Assembly (NCBI RefSeq): GCF_020010905.1
Contig: NZ_JAGJBY010000001.1
Coordinates: 248,001-312,000 of the forward strand
Direction: 5' to 3'
Length of the DNA stretch: 64,000 nucleotides
DNA from: Streptomyces acidiscabies
GTDB lineage: Bacteria; Actinomycetota; Actinomycetes; Streptomycetales; Streptomycetaceae
The translations under genes were made by a program, and so were the position numbers. Under the pieces are notes generated by a model, which was not told where the DNA came from, searched no databases, and worked only from the letters and a program-made list of their open reading frames with translations. Below, in pieces: positions 7,617 through 15,518 of this stretch (position 1 is its first letter; the number at the start of each line of letters is the position of its first letter).

Positions 7617-8645
7617 ATGGTGTTCAAGCGACTGCTCGGCTCGCTCGGCGTGGGCGGCCCCACGGTCGACACGGTCCTCGACCCGGCTCCCGTCCGCCCC
7701 GGCGGCGCCCTGTCCGGTCAGGTCCATCTCAAGGGCGGCAGTGCCGACTTCGACATCGAGCACCTCATGCTCGAACTCGTCGCCCGAGTGGAGGTGGAGC
7801 ACGAGGAGGGCGAGAGCGACGGCGTCACCGTCTTCGACCGGACCGTCGTCGGCGGCGGCTTCCGGCTCGCCGAGGGGGAGACCCGCAGCGTCCCCTTCAC
7901 CTTGACGCTCCCCTGGGAGACCCCGGTCACCGAGCTGTACGGTCAGCCTCTGGGCGTAGTACTCGGGGTGCGTACGGAGCTGGCGGTCGCCAGCGCCAAG
8001 GACAAGGGCGACCTCGACCAGCTCACCGTCACGCCGCTGCCCGCGCAGGAGGCGGTCCTGGAGGCGTTCGGCCAGCTCGGCTTCGGTTTCCGCTCCGCCG
8101 ACCTGGAGTACGGCCGCATCGCCGGGACCGGGCAGCAGCTCCCCTTCTACCAGGAGATCGAGATCACCCCGTCGCCGCAGTACGCGGGCGTCCTCAACGA
8201 GATCGAGGTGACCTTCCTGGCTGCTCCCTCCGGGGTAGAGGTAGTACTTGAGGCCGACAAACGTGCGGGGTACTCCTCCTCGGACACCCTCAGCCGCCAT
8301 GTCGTCGGGCACCAGGACGTCCGCGACTGGAACGCCGAGGTCGAGGGGTGGGTACGGCAGCTCGCGGAGCACCGGGGGTCGTACGGGTACGGGGGTACGG
8401 GGTACGCCGGTCAGGGGGTACCTGGGAGCTACGGGTCCTACGGCGAGCCCGGCAAGCACGATGCGTACGGCCATGGCGGCGTCGGCCACGAGGAGCACCG
8501 GCGTTCCGGGCCCGGTATGGGGACGGCGGTCGCGGCCGGGGCCGCCGGGCTCGCGGTCGGTGTCGTCGGCGGGATGGTCGCGGCGGAGGTCGTCGACGAG
8601 ATCGGCGACTTCTTCGAGGGCGACGACGAAGAGGGCGAGGACTGA
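7617..8645 (+). CDS. Spo0M-like sporulation-control protein
   Basis: A protein of 342 residues. The ATG at 7617 is preferred over the GTG at 7605 because the ribosome site AAGGAG overlaps that GTG. Residues 1-250 match the arrestin-like Spo0M family: an N-terminal half with VDTVLDPAPVRPGGALSGQV and a second half with ELYGQPLGVVLGVRTELAVA. The tail is rich in Gly, Tyr and His, followed by a glycine/alanine hydrophobic stretch (GTAVAAGAAGLAVGVVGGMV) and an acidic end. In Bacillus, Spo0M affects sporulation and cytoskeletal behaviour; the role in Streptomyces is less defined. It shares the CTTCTAC-N6-GTAGAAG element with terB and terD and is one base upstream of a TatA-like gene. Confidence 0.85.
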   Translation: MVFKRLLGSLGVGGPTVDTVLDPAPVRPGGALSGQVHLKGGSADFDIEHLMLELVARVEVEHEEGESDGVTVFDRTVVGGGFRLAEGETRSVPFTLTLPWETPVTELYGQPLGVVLGVRTELAVASAKDKGDLDQLTVTPLPAQEAVLEAFGQLGFGFRSADLEYGRIAGTGQQLPFYQEIEITPSPQYAGVLNEIEVTFLAAPSGVEVVLEADKRAGYSSSDTLSRHVVGHQDVRDWNAEVEGWVRQLAEHRGSYGYGGTGYAGQGVPGSYGSYGEPGKHDAYGHGGVGHEEHRRSGPGMGTAVAAGAAGLAVGVVGGMVAAEVVDEIGDFFEGDDEEGED

Positions 8646-8646
8646 C

Positions 8647-8889
8647 GTGTTCGGGCTCAGTGAGCTGGCGGTCATCCTGATCGTCGTCATAGCCGTGCTG
8701 GCCGCGAAGAAGCTGCCGGACCTGGCGCGGTCGGCGGGGAAGTCGGCGCGGATCCTCAAGGCGGAGGCGCGGGCGGCGAAGGAGGAGGGGAACCAGGTGA
8801 CCCAGGAGGGCGAGGGTACGCCTCGGGTCGTACAGGGGGAGACCGTGAAGCGGGGAGAGGTGCCACCGGATCAGCGGGCGGCGTCCTGA
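8647..8889 (+). CDS. TatA/TatE-family protein
   Basis: A protein of 80 residues, translated from a GTG one base after the Spo0M-like stop. It has the TatA layout: a short N-terminal transmembrane helix (FGLSELAVILIVVIAVLAA), the hinge KKLPDLARSAGKS, an amphipathic helix (ARILKAEARAAKEEG) and a charged tail. TatA oligomers form the translocation channel for folded twin-arginine substrates. This is probably an accessory copy, because the usual tatA-tatC pair is elsewhere in Streptomyces and no tatC is near. Pairing with Spo0M suggests a membrane-shaping or stress role instead. Confidence 0.8.
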   Translation: MFGLSELAVILIVVIAVLAAKKLPDLARSAGKSARILKAEARAAKEEGNQVTQEGEGTPRVVQGETVKRGEVPPDQRAAS

Positions 8890-8925
8890 GGTAGTACCCG
8901 TGTAGTACTCAGGTCCCCTGGCAGG

Positions 8926-9975
8926 TCAGTCGTCCCCGTGGTGGCGGCGGATCCTGGAGGCGATCTCGTTCTGTTCGGTCTCCCACCAGGGGCGTACGCG
9001 GTCTGGCTCTTCGGAGTGACGGGGGTGACCGGAGTGATCCGCTTGCCCGGGCTGACCGGCGCGGCCGGTGTCACCGGTGTCGGCGGCGCGCTCGGTGGTA
9101 TGGGAGCGGGCGGCGCGGGCCGCCTGTTCCTCGTCGAGGCGGCGGTCGAGTGCCGCCGCCTGGACGCGTTCCGTGCGCGCCCACTGCACGAGGATCGCCA
9201 ACAGGAAGGGCAGCGCGACGAGTTCGGCGATGCTCAGCATGACGCCGCCGCCGAGCTGCTGGTCGTAGTGGACGCTCGGCGCCCAGGCGGGGTGGTGGTT
9301 CAGGTACCAGGCGCCCGCGATGAGCGAGCCGTGTGTCATGACGACGAGGCCGGGCACGGCGTCGATGATGCCGTCGAGGAAGACGAGGGCGGCGCGTACG
9401 GGGTGGGTGCACCAGGCCGGGAGCGTCTCCTCCTTCGTGAGGACGGGTACGACGAACAGGCACCCGGCGGCGAGGAGGTTGAGGTACATCAGCTCGTGGA
9501 GCCAGCCGTCGCGCAGGGCCGTCGAGAAGTACGGCGTGAAGTAGACGGTCAGCTCGGTGAGCAGGACGAGGGCGGTGCTGACCAGCGGGAACGTCAGCGC
9601 GCGGACGACCCGTCCGGTCATCGCCCGCCGTACCCTGCCCGCGGCCCGTTCCGGGAGCGCCTCGACCGCCAGCCGCAGCGGGTCCCCGAGCGCGAGGCCG
9701 AGCGGGGCGACCAGGTCCAGCAGGATGTTCTGGACGGCGGCGGGCCAGAACAGGACGTGGTCGTACACGGCTAGTCCCGACATCGTCGCGACGAGCAGCG
9801 TGCCGAGGCCGAGGACGGCGAAGGCGAGCGTCCGTACGACCGGCCAGCGTCCCCGCAGCCGCAGCACACCCCAGCCGTACGCCCCGCCCAGCGCGGCGAT
9901 CAGCAGCAGCGCCGGGACGTCGAGCTGCCAGGCGGTGAGGAAGTGGCCGGGGGTCGCGGCGGGCAGGGCGCTCAT
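8926..9975 (-). CDS. CtaG-like cytochrome c oxidase assembly membrane protein
   Basis: A protein of 349 residues with about seven transmembrane helices of the caa3-type CtaG family. Visible features are an early periplasmic-side segment HFLTAWQLDVPALLLIAALGG split over two pieces, the YDHVLFWPAAVQNILLD motif, TLTELTVYFTPYFSTALRD-like text (residues 155-175), and the His-containing helix HGSLIAGAWYLNHHPAW. The hydrophilic tail from about residue 270 is rich in Glu, Arg and His. CtaG_caa3 proteins are needed for heme-copper oxidase maturation or copper delivery. It stands alone on the minus strand, and the gap after its start (9976-10097) carries the GTAGTACTAC/CTCAGGTAT repeat. Confidence 0.88.
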   Translation of the reverse strand: MSALPAATPGHFLTAWQLDVPALLLIAALGGAYGWGVLRLRGRWPVVRTLAFAVLGLGTLLVATMSGLAVYDHVLFWPAAVQNILLDLVAPLGLALGDPLRLAVEALPERAAGRVRRAMTGRVVRALTFPLVSTALVLLTELTVYFTPYFSTALRDGWLHELMYLNLLAAGCLFVVPVLTKEETLPAWCTHPVRAALVFLDGIIDAVPGLVVMTHGSLIAGAWYLNHHPAWAPSVHYDQQLGGGVMLSIAELVALPFLLAILVQWARTERVQAAALDRRLDEEQAARAARSHTTERAADTGDTGRAGQPGQADHSGHPRHSEEPDRVRPWWETEQNEIASRIRRHHGDD

Positions 9976-10097
9976 CAGGGTCGTACCTCTCAGGTATTGC
10001 TTCGGGGCAAAACGGTAGTACTACCTCTCAGGTATGACGCAGGCGGGCGGGGAGCCGACAACCTGTCCTTGACCTCGACTTTGCTTGAGGTCCAAGG

Positions 10098-10514
10098 ATG
10101 AGCCACATGGAAACGAACACGACAGACACCGAAGCGGCCGACATCGCGGCGATCGAGAAGGTCGTCGCCGAGGTCGAGCGAGCCCAGCGCGCCAAGGACG
10201 TGGAAGGGTTTCTCGCGCTGTTCCACCCCGAGGCCCTCTGGACGACCGGGCACGGCAAGGTGCTCATCGGGCTCGACGCGATCGCCGAGTTCACGCGGGC
10301 CGTGCTGCCTGCGGCGAGCTGGGACGGGGAGGTCAGTTACGAGCCGGTGCACATCCAGTTCCTGCGGCCCGATGTGGCGGCGGTCAAGGTGCGGCAGGTG
10401 TACCGGTCGGTGGACGGGGACTCCGAGGGCGCCCCGCTCTACGTGATGAGCAGACGGGGCGACGGGGTGTGGCTGCTGCACGCGTGCCAGAACACGGAGG
10501 TGAAGGCCGACTAG
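10098..10514 (+). CDS. SnoaL-like / SgcJ-EcaC family small protein
   Basis: A protein of 138 residues. GAGG about eight bases before the ATG at 10098 supports this start; ATG 10107 is an alternative. It has the NTF2-like cone fold of the SgcJ/EcaC group: the helix IEKVVAEVERAQRAKDVEGFLALF, then HPEALWTTGHGKVLIGLDAIAEF and paired C-terminal strands with VAAVKVRQVYRS and PLYVMSRRGDGVWLLHACQNT. Members bind small hydrophobic ligands, or act as small-molecule isomerases or hydrolases, often in secondary metabolism. No pathway partner is nearby, so the substrate is unknown. It is convergent with the lipoprotein gene. Confidence 0.8.
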   Translation: MSHMETNTTDTEAADIAAIEKVVAEVERAQRAKDVEGFLALFHPEALWTTGHGKVLIGLDAIAEFTRAVLPAASWDGEVSYEPVHIQFLRPDVAAVKVRQVYRSVDGDSEGAPLYVMSRRGDGVWLLHACQNTEVKAD

Positions 10515-10518
10515 TCGC

Positions 10519-11220
10519 TCAGTGGCCGCCGCGCGGCTCGAAGCAACCGCCCTCCGGGTAGGGACCGTTGGTCGACACCTGGTAGTTGGTCTTCTGGATG
10601 AACGCGGTGACGCAGGCGTCGTCGTGGACGTAGAGGCCGACGCGGGCACCCTCGGGGGTGACGTAACCGTCGTTCTCGTAGCGCGAGTCCATCGGCTTGA
10701 CCTGGAGCGTGCCGCCCAGGGAGCGGCCCTTCGCGTCGAAGTGCTGTTCCTTGTAGCCGAGTTGGAGCATCGCTGTGCGGACCGTCGCCGGGTCCCACTT
10801 CTTCTGCTGCCAGAGGCGCTTGAGGACGGGTTCGATGCGGGCGGCTTCGCGCTGGGCGTCGGCGGCGCTCGCGGGGGACATGTCGGCAGGGATGCGGAAG
10901 CCGTTGTTCTCGCGGTAGTGGGGGGCTCCGTCGCCGGCGCCGGGTTCCACGTAGGCGGGGGCGGGTGGGGCGGAAGTACTGGGACCGCCGGAGGTATTAC
11001 GGCTTTCGGGGGTACTACGGGTACCGGGGCTCGGGGTGCCGGGGGTTGCCCCTTCCGGCGTAACTCCTCCGGCTCCGGCCGTGCTTCCCTCGGCCGCCGT
11101 ACCCGCGCTCGACCCCGTCGTACCGCCGCCGACGTCCGCCGACGTGTGCTCCTTGCCGCACGCGCTCAGCGTCAGTGCGGTGACGACGATCAGGGCCGCT
11201 GTCGCAGCGCCTTTTCTCAT
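10519..11220 (-). CDS. Lipoprotein with Thr/Ser/Gly-rich linker
   Basis: A protein of 233 residues. ATG 11220 has GGAGG five bases upstream, so the more upstream start is rejected. The signal sequence ends in the lipobox LSAC at about residue 20. A low-complexity linker of Gly, Ser, Thr and Pro runs to about residue 85. The C-terminal folded domain (from YRENNGFRIPADMSPASA) contains two Cys residues (DDACVTAF and GGCFEP) that may form a disulfide. It should be anchored on the outer face of the membrane. Homologues are known only as actinomycete lipoproteins. The linker DNA includes several GTACTAC/GGTATTAC motifs, suggesting that the dispersed repeat has invaded coding sequence. Confidence 0.8.
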   Translation of the reverse strand: MRKGAATAALIVVTALTLSACGKEHTSADVGGGTTGSSAGTAAEGSTAGAGGVTPEGATPGTPSPGTRSTPESRNTSGGPSTSAPPAPAYVEPGAGDGAPHYRENNGFRIPADMSPASAADAQREAARIEPVLKRLWQQKKWDPATVRTAMLQLGYKEQHFDAKGRSLGGTLQVKPMDSRYENDGYVTPEGARVGLYVHDDACVTAFIQKTNYQVSTNGPYPEGGCFEPRGGH

Positions 11221-11408
11221 GCGTACCTCCGGCACATCCATCTCCCCCGTTACAGGCCGGACTCACCCTAGAGGGCTACCCCGGCCCTGTCGTGAGTGCG
11301 GGTACTCAGCGGGCGGGGCGAGGATCTTGAATGAATCGGACGGGGAGGAAAGAAACGGCCGTAGAAACCGGTTGAGAAACAGGACCTGGCCGGGAACCGG
11401 CGCATCAA

Positions 11409-11428
11409 CTTCTACGTTCCTGTAGAAG
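11409..11428. promoter_or_regulatory. Inverted repeat CTTCTAC-N6-GTAGAAG upstream of terB
   Basis: A perfect 7-bp inverted repeat around GTTCCT, 58 bp before the terB start. Sequence and distance match those at the spo0M-like gene. It lies in the divergent gap (11221-11486) with the lipoprotein gene. Confidence 0.6.
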
Positions 11429-11486
11429 ATATAGGCAGGCAACGGTAGGGCGGCCGGAGTGGGCGCCCCTGGTTTTTGGAGTGTTC

Positions 11487-11942
11487 ATGGCCCTGTGGGA
11501 CCGCATCAAGGACTCCGCGACGCAGATGCAGACGCAGCTGGTCTCGAAGAAGAACGACCTCAAGAGCGGCGCGTTCCGGGACGCGAGCATGGCCATGTGC
11601 GCGCTGGTGGCGGCGGCGGACGGCCACATCGACCCGTCGGAGCGGCAGCGTGTCGCCCAACTCATCGCGAACAACGAGGTGTTGCAGAACTTCCCGGCGG
11701 ACGACCTGCGCCGGCGCTTCGAGGACAACCTCAACAAGCTGACCACCGACTTCGACTTCGGCAAGGTCAGCGTGCTCCAGGAGATCGCCAAGGCGAAGAA
11801 GAAGCCGGCCGAGGCCCGCGCGGTCATCCAGATCGGCATCGTCATCGGCGGCGCGGACGGCGACTTCGACAAGGACGAGCAGGCGGTGGTCCGCGAGGCG
11901 TGCTACGCCCTGGACCTGCCGCCGCACGAGTTCGACCTCTGA
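11487..11942 (+). CDS. terB: Tellurite-resistance family protein TerB
   Basis: A protein of 151 residues, the usual TerB length. ATG 11487 has GGAG five bases upstream and gives the typical MALWDRIKDSA start. TerB is an all-helical protein with two metal-binding EF-hand-like acidic loops, visible here as AAADGHIDPSERQRVAQLI and GGADGDFDKDEQAVVREACY. Ter proteins act in phage defence, stress signalling and tellurite resistance, often at the membrane with TerC and TerD. The gene is alone, but shares its upstream inverted repeat with terD at 17.0 kb and the spo0M-like gene at 7.6 kb. Confidence 0.92.
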   Translation: MALWDRIKDSATQMQTQLVSKKNDLKSGAFRDASMAMCALVAAADGHIDPSERQRVAQLIANNEVLQNFPADDLRRRFEDNLNKLTTDFDFGKVSVLQEIAKAKKKPAEARAVIQIGIVIGGADGDFDKDEQAVVREACYALDLPPHEFDL

Positions 11943-11964
11943 GTTACGCCGATCGAGCGCCGGG

Positions 11965-12045
11965 CCTCAGGTACTACGGGTACTACGGGGCCTGGCGCTC
12001 AGGGGTCCGGGACTTCCCGGAGGTATTACACGGGTACTACTGACC
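11965..12045. repeat. GTACTAC-type dispersed repeat cluster
   Basis: Between the convergent terB and lipoprotein genes lie CTCAGGTACTACGGGTACTA and GGTATTACACGGGTACTACT, three copies of GTACTAC within 80 bases. The same heptamer recurs throughout the window in gaps and in some coding linkers. No stable terminator other than these repeats is seen here. Confidence 0.5.
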
Positions 12046-12072
12046 GCCCTGGCGAACAGAAGCTCGAAGCGC

Positions 12073-12429
12073 TCACGGATCCACCGGCATGTTGGGAATC
12101 CCGCTGTCGATGACGCAGTTGTCGGCGGGGTCCTGCGTGTGGGTCTGGCTGTCGCCGGGGGCTGTGCCGGAGGCAGTGCTCGCGTCCTCCGGGGTGGTGG
12201 ACGTGGAGGGGTCGCACGAGGTGCTGGAGCCGGTGCTCTGGCCGGAGCCGCTGCCCGTGCTGGGTGCCGGGCTCGCCCCCGATCCCGTGCCCGACCCCGC
12301 CTCTGATCCCGTGCCCGAGACGCCAGTTGGCGGGGAGCCGGGATTGTTCTGCTCCGCTCCGCAGGCGACCAGTGTGCAGGCCAGCGCGCCGATGGTGACG
12401 GCGAGCCGAACTCGTAAGGATCCGGGCAT
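12073..12429 (-). CDS. Small lipoprotein, Ser/Gly/Thr-rich
   Basis: A protein of 118 residues. ATG 12429 follows a GGAGGGG ribosome site. The signal peptide MPGSLRVRLAVTIGALACT ends in the lipobox LVAC at about residue 23. The remainder is almost wholly low-complexity Gly/Ser/Thr/Pro, with a Cys in SSTSCDPSTST and another in DPADNCVID that may pair. It is probably an envelope-anchored spacer or wall-associated protein; no function can be assigned. The protease gene ends upstream on the same strand about 60 bases away. Confidence 0.7.
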   Translation of the reverse strand: MPGSLRVRLAVTIGALACTLVACGAEQNNPGSPPTGVSGTGSEAGSGTGSGASPAPSTGSGSGQSTGSSTSCDPSTSTTPEDASTASGTAPGDSQTHTQDPADNCVIDSGIPNMPVDP

Positions 12430-12489
12430 GAGTTGGCCCCTCCACGTCGTACGTCCGTCAGTCGGCGGACGCCGGTTGGCGCATCAACG

Positions 12490-13479
12490 TCAGTAGGAAG
12501 AGTACGTGTTGAACGCGTCGCCGACCCATGTCGCGAAGTACGGCGAGCGCATCTCGGTCGGGTTGTCGCGGCGTTCCGTGTTGCTGTTCACGCCGTTGAC
12601 GTAGCCGCTGTAGTAGACGTTGTCGTCCTTGCCGAAGATCCACGGCCCGCCGCTGGAGCCGCCGGTCATGTTGCACGGCATCTTGATCTGGTCGGTGACG
12701 GAGGAGCTGCGCTGCGAGGTGGTCGCGGAGCAGAAGTACTGCCACTGTCCGTCGAACGCACCGGATGCCGGGTACCCCATCGCGACCATGAAGCGGTTCT
12801 TGGGGTAGTTCCACTGAATGCCCAACCCGCCTACGGAGTTGACGAGTTCACCGGACGAGTTCGGCGAGGTGATGACGATGCCGACGTCGTAGCCGAAGTT
12901 CCCGCTGTTGATCCACCCGTTGAACGCGACGAGCGTCTCGGCCCACCACGTCCCGTACGGCCGGCTGCCGTGGTCGTAGTACGGCACGAACTGCCAGTTG
13001 GAGGACCAGCTTTGACCGGGACCGCCGTGTACGCAGTGCCCGGCGGTGAACACCATGTTCTTGTTGGTGCTGTTGACCGCGGACCCGGAGCAGACGTAGT
13101 CGATCCCGTCGGAGCCCCGGAAGAACACCTTGCCCACGACCTGAGTTGCCGAGACCTTCAGCTTCGGCGCACCCGGCGTGCCCTGAACTCCCTTACCGGC
13201 GACGGGTTGTGAGCCGGTCGTCGCCCCGCCGATCGCCTCCTCGATGACGCTGTCCGGCACGGACTTCCCAACTGCCTTGGGCGGTACGGCCGCTGCCATG
13301 CGTTCCGGCGTCCAGTACTGCGCGGTCAGCGCTTGTGCGCTGGGCGAGACGCGGTGTTCGACGGCACCCGAAGCGGCTGCCGTTGCCTGGCCCTCGGCGG
13401 CGATGACCGTCGACGGCGCGAAGGCGAGCCCGAAGGCGACGCAGGCGGCGAGCAGATATCTACAGCGATTGCGTAACAC
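12490..13479 (-). CDS. Secreted trypsin-like serine protease
   Basis: A protein of 329 residues. GTG 13479 is chosen because GGGGAGGGTG lies just upstream. A signal peptide covers about residues 1-28 (YLLAACVAFGLAF, cleavage near VIAAE). A propeptide-like region follows up to about 110. The chymotrypsin-fold domain has the triad His148 (TAGHC), Asp198 (GYDVGIV) and Ser276 (GGSSGGP). Cys130/Cys149 and Cys250/Cys269 look like disulfides. The GSSGGP nucleophile loop places it with V8/glutamyl-endopeptidase-like bacterial enzymes. It should be exported by Sec and act outside the cell. It is followed by the small lipoprotein gene. Confidence 0.88.
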   Translation of the reverse strand: MLRNRCRYLLAACVAFGLAFAPSTVIAAEGQATAAASGAVEHRVSPSAQALTAQYWTPERMAAAVPPKAVGKSVPDSVIEEAIGGATTGSQPVAGKGVQGTPGAPKLKVSATQVVGKVFFRGSDGIDYVCSGSAVNSTNKNMVFTAGHCVHGGPGQSWSSNWQFVPYYDHGSRPYGTWWAETLVAFNGWINSGNFGYDVGIVITSPNSSGELVNSVGGLGIQWNYPKNRFMVAMGYPASGAFDGQWQYFCSATTSQRSSSVTDQIKMPCNMTGGSSGGPWIFGKDDNVYYSGYVNGVNSNTERRDNPTEMRSPYFATWVGDAFNTYSSY

Positions 13480-13631
13480 GTGACACCCTCCCCATCCAGT
13501 GGCATGTCCACGCAAGCCTCTAAAGTCTGTGTAAGTCCTGTCAATGGGTTCAACAGGGCTGGAAGGCTGGATATCGACGCGGGCTCAACTGGGCGTGGAG
13601 AAAGGGCACTTGAGCGATGCGGGGACGACGA

Positions 13632-13662
13632 AGCCCCTCTCGGTCGGAGACGGAGAGGGGCT
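13632..13662 (-). terminator. Hairpin terminator after DUF397 operon
   Basis: A perfect 10-bp stem (AGCCCCTCTC with GAGAGGGGCT) and an 11-base loop, starting 20 bases after the DUF397 stop. Confidence 0.65.
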
Positions 13663-13681
13663 GGATATCGCCGTAGGTCAG

Positions 13682-13876
13682 TCAGTTCTGGGGGTCGTCG
13701 CCGAACTGGCCGAGAAAGGAGGTCCAGGTCTTGCGGGAGGTGGTGAGGAGGGGGCTGGTGGTGAGCTTGCTGTCACGAACGGCGAGGCCGGAAGGGGCAG
13801 TGAGGGCGACCTCCACGCACTGGCCTTCGCCGACTGTGTAGGACGACTTCCAGAAAGGACTTACTACCTCAATCAC
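13682..13876 (-). CDS. DUF397 protein
   Basis: A protein of 64 residues with the DUF397 pattern: FWKSSYTVGEGQCVEVAL, GLAVRDSKL and a C-terminal WTSFLGQF. In streptomycetes DUF397 genes follow XRE-DUF5753 regulators; BldB and the WhiJ locus are known relatives. The start overlaps the regulator stop as ATGA, so the two are translationally coupled. DUF397 proteins are thought to modulate or antagonise the paired regulator, often in development or antibiotic control. Confidence 0.9.
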   Translation of the reverse strand: MIEVVSPFWKSSYTVGEGQCVEVALTAPSGLAVRDSKLTTSPLLTTSRKTWTSFLGQFGDDPQN

Positions 13877-14736
13877 GATCCGTCTTCCTTGGCGCTTCGC
13901 AGCGCGCTCCGGATAACTCGCGCGCTCGCTTCGGGTGATAGCGCCGTCGATCGTAGTAGGTCGTACGCATCACTGTAAGCGGCAAGCCCCACAGGGTCCT
14001 CAAGGATCGAACTGCCCCACAGGTTCTCCACGTGCACGGCTTCCACGACCGGTTCGGCGTCAAAAGTGAAGGCTGAGAAGGCGTGCGACGCCGCGATGGC
14101 TCCGGCGCCGAACGGGAGCACCTGGATGGTGACGTTCTTCCGCTTACCGATCTGGAGGAGCGCGGAGAGCTGTTCCCGGTGGACCTCGGGGCCGACGATC
14201 GGGTACGCGATGAGCGACTCCCAGAGAACGGCCGAGTAGCGCGTCCCACCCTCGCCGATCGTGTCCTGTCGCTTCAGGCGCGCCTCGGACAGGTAGGCGG
14301 AACGCTCGGGGCTGACGAAGCCGGGCAGGGTGGTGAACACCGCATCCATGTAGGCCGGCGTTTGCAGAATCCCGGGGATCAACACCTGCTGCCACTCGCG
14401 GATGTACGTCGCGTCGTTCTCCAACCCGATGTAGTCGACGTAGTCCGGCCGCAGATCGGCGTACTCCGTCCACCACCCTTTGGGCTTCGGGTTCTTCGCC
14501 AACTCCTCCAACTTGTCCCGGACTTGCGGGTCGACGACTCCGTACGCGTCCAACAGCAACCGCACCTCGATGACACGTGGCGTCGCATGCCCGGTCTCAA
14601 ATCGGCTTATCCGCGCCTGACTTGTGACGATGACCTCGGCAGCCTGCGGCTGATCCAACTTCGCCGCCTGCCGAAACCTCTTCAGCGCCGCACCAAGTCG
14701 CCTGCTGCGCACCGTCGGCCGTCCACCTGCGGGCAT
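13873..14736 (-). CDS. XRE-family regulator with DUF5753 (WhiJ-like)
   Basis: A protein of 287 residues. ATG 14736 follows GGGAGG at good spacing; an ATG nine codons upstream lacks a site. The N-terminal helix-turn-helix is LGAALKRFRQAAKLDQPQAA then TSQARISRFETGHATPRVIEV. DUF5753 occupies the rest: YIGLENDATYIREWQQVLIP, GILQTPAYMDAVF, and the family mark NVTIQVLPFGAGAIAASHAF. These regulators act with a coupled DUF397 partner and commonly diverge from an RsbW-like ATPase gene, as here. A perfect ATGCATGCAT palindrome (14815) lies in the divergent promoter region and may be its operator. Confidence 0.92.
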   Translation of the reverse strand: MPAGGRPTVRSRRLGAALKRFRQAAKLDQPQAAEVIVTSQARISRFETGHATPRVIEVRLLLDAYGVVDPQVRDKLEELAKNPKPKGWWTEYADLRPDYVDYIGLENDATYIREWQQVLIPGILQTPAYMDAVFTTLPGFVSPERSAYLSEARLKRQDTIGEGGTRYSAVLWESLIAYPIVGPEVHREQLSALLQIGKRKNVTIQVLPFGAGAIAASHAFSAFTFDAEPVVEAVHVENLWGSSILEDPVGLAAYSDAYDLLRSTALSPEASARVIRSALRSAKEDGS

Positions 14737-14814
14737 GTCTGCCTCCCCTCTCGCCGCCACCATGCCACACGCTCCGTCAACCCAAGGCCAGCATCACACG
14801 ATCGAGTGACACCT

Positions 14815-14824
14815 ATGCATGCAT
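14815..14824. promoter_or_regulatory. ATGCATGCAT palindrome in divergent promoter
   Basis: A perfect 10-bp palindrome between the XRE-DUF5753 gene and the RsbW-like gene. It is a candidate operator for the adjacent regulator, by position only. Confidence 0.35.
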
Positions 14825-14929
14825 TCATGAGTTCTGATTGCGATGGTCCTTGATCCGCCCCTAGCCTCATGAGCAACAGGCCGTTGTTCCACGGCCCTTG
14901 ACTGGCGAGCCGTCAGGAGGCAATCCCCC

Positions 14930-15349
14930 ATGCCCGACACCGTCACCTTCCAGATCCCCAAGAACCGCCGCCACGTCCCCACCGCCAGGCACCGCATCCA
15001 AAAGACCCTCGCCGACTGGGGAGTTGACCTCGACCTCTCCGACGCCATCACCCTCGCCGCCAACGAACTCGTCACCAACTCCGTCGCCCACTGCAAGATC
15101 CCCCTCGCCCGCATCGAGATCACCCTCCGCCTCACCCCCGACCACCTCCACCTGACCGTCGCCGACCCCGACCGCGACCACCTCCCCCACCTCACCCCCG
15201 TCACTCTGGAGGGCGAGGGCGGCCGTGGCCTGATCCTCGTCGACCGCCTCGCCAGCGACTGGGGCCACGCGACGGGCCCGTACACCAAACACGTATGGGC
15301 GACCTTCACCCTGCACCCGGCGAGGACCTGTGCTCCGACGGATCTCTGA
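14930..15349 (+). CDS. RsbW-like ATP-binding (HATPase_c_2) protein
   Basis: A protein of 139 residues. AGGAGG nine bases upstream supports the ATG. It has the GHKL kinase fold of anti-sigma factors such as RsbW/SpoIIAB: the helix FQIPKNRRHVPTARHRIQKTL, the N-box ITLAANELVTNSVAHC, the D-box region LHLTVADPDRDHLP and the G-box EGEGGRGLILVDRLASDWG. Streptomycetes encode dozens of these; most act with an XRE-DUF5753/DUF397 pair, as in this locus. It may phosphorylate an anti-anti-sigma factor or bind a sigma factor. The downstream small gene overlaps its end. Confidence 0.88.
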   Translation: MPDTVTFQIPKNRRHVPTARHRIQKTLADWGVDLDLSDAITLAANELVTNSVAHCKIPLARIEITLRLTPDHLHLTVADPDRDHLPHLTPVTLEGEGGRGLILVDRLASDWGHATGPYTKHVWATFTLHPARTCAPTDL

Positions 15350-15494
15350 GGCACTGGCACGACGAGGCCGCGCAGCCGAAAGGGACCCCGGCTCCGAAGT
15401 CCGCGTCCCGGACCCGTACGTCTGGCGTCTACCCGACCGCCCAAAACTCGCGCACGACGCCGAACACCCCTACACACACCCGGAGTTGGAGTAG
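15330..15494 (+). CDS. Small Arg/Pro-rich protein coupled to RsbW-like gene
   Basis: A protein of 54 residues, started by GTG 15330 with GAGGA just upstream, overlapping the RsbW-like gene by 20 bases. The reading is RRISEALARRGRAAERD, then VRVPDPYVWRLPDRPKLA and an end HPYTHPELE. The composition and the PDPYVWRLPDRP motif resemble small proteins that often follow RsbW-like genes in streptomycetes, from my recollection of the group. There is no domain, signal or membrane segment. The function is unknown. Confidence 0.55.
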   Translation: MLRRISEALARRGRAAERDPGSEVRVPDPYVWRLPDRPKLAHDAEHPYTHPELE

Positions 15495-15518
15495 TCCCTC
15501 ACCGACGGACGCCCCACC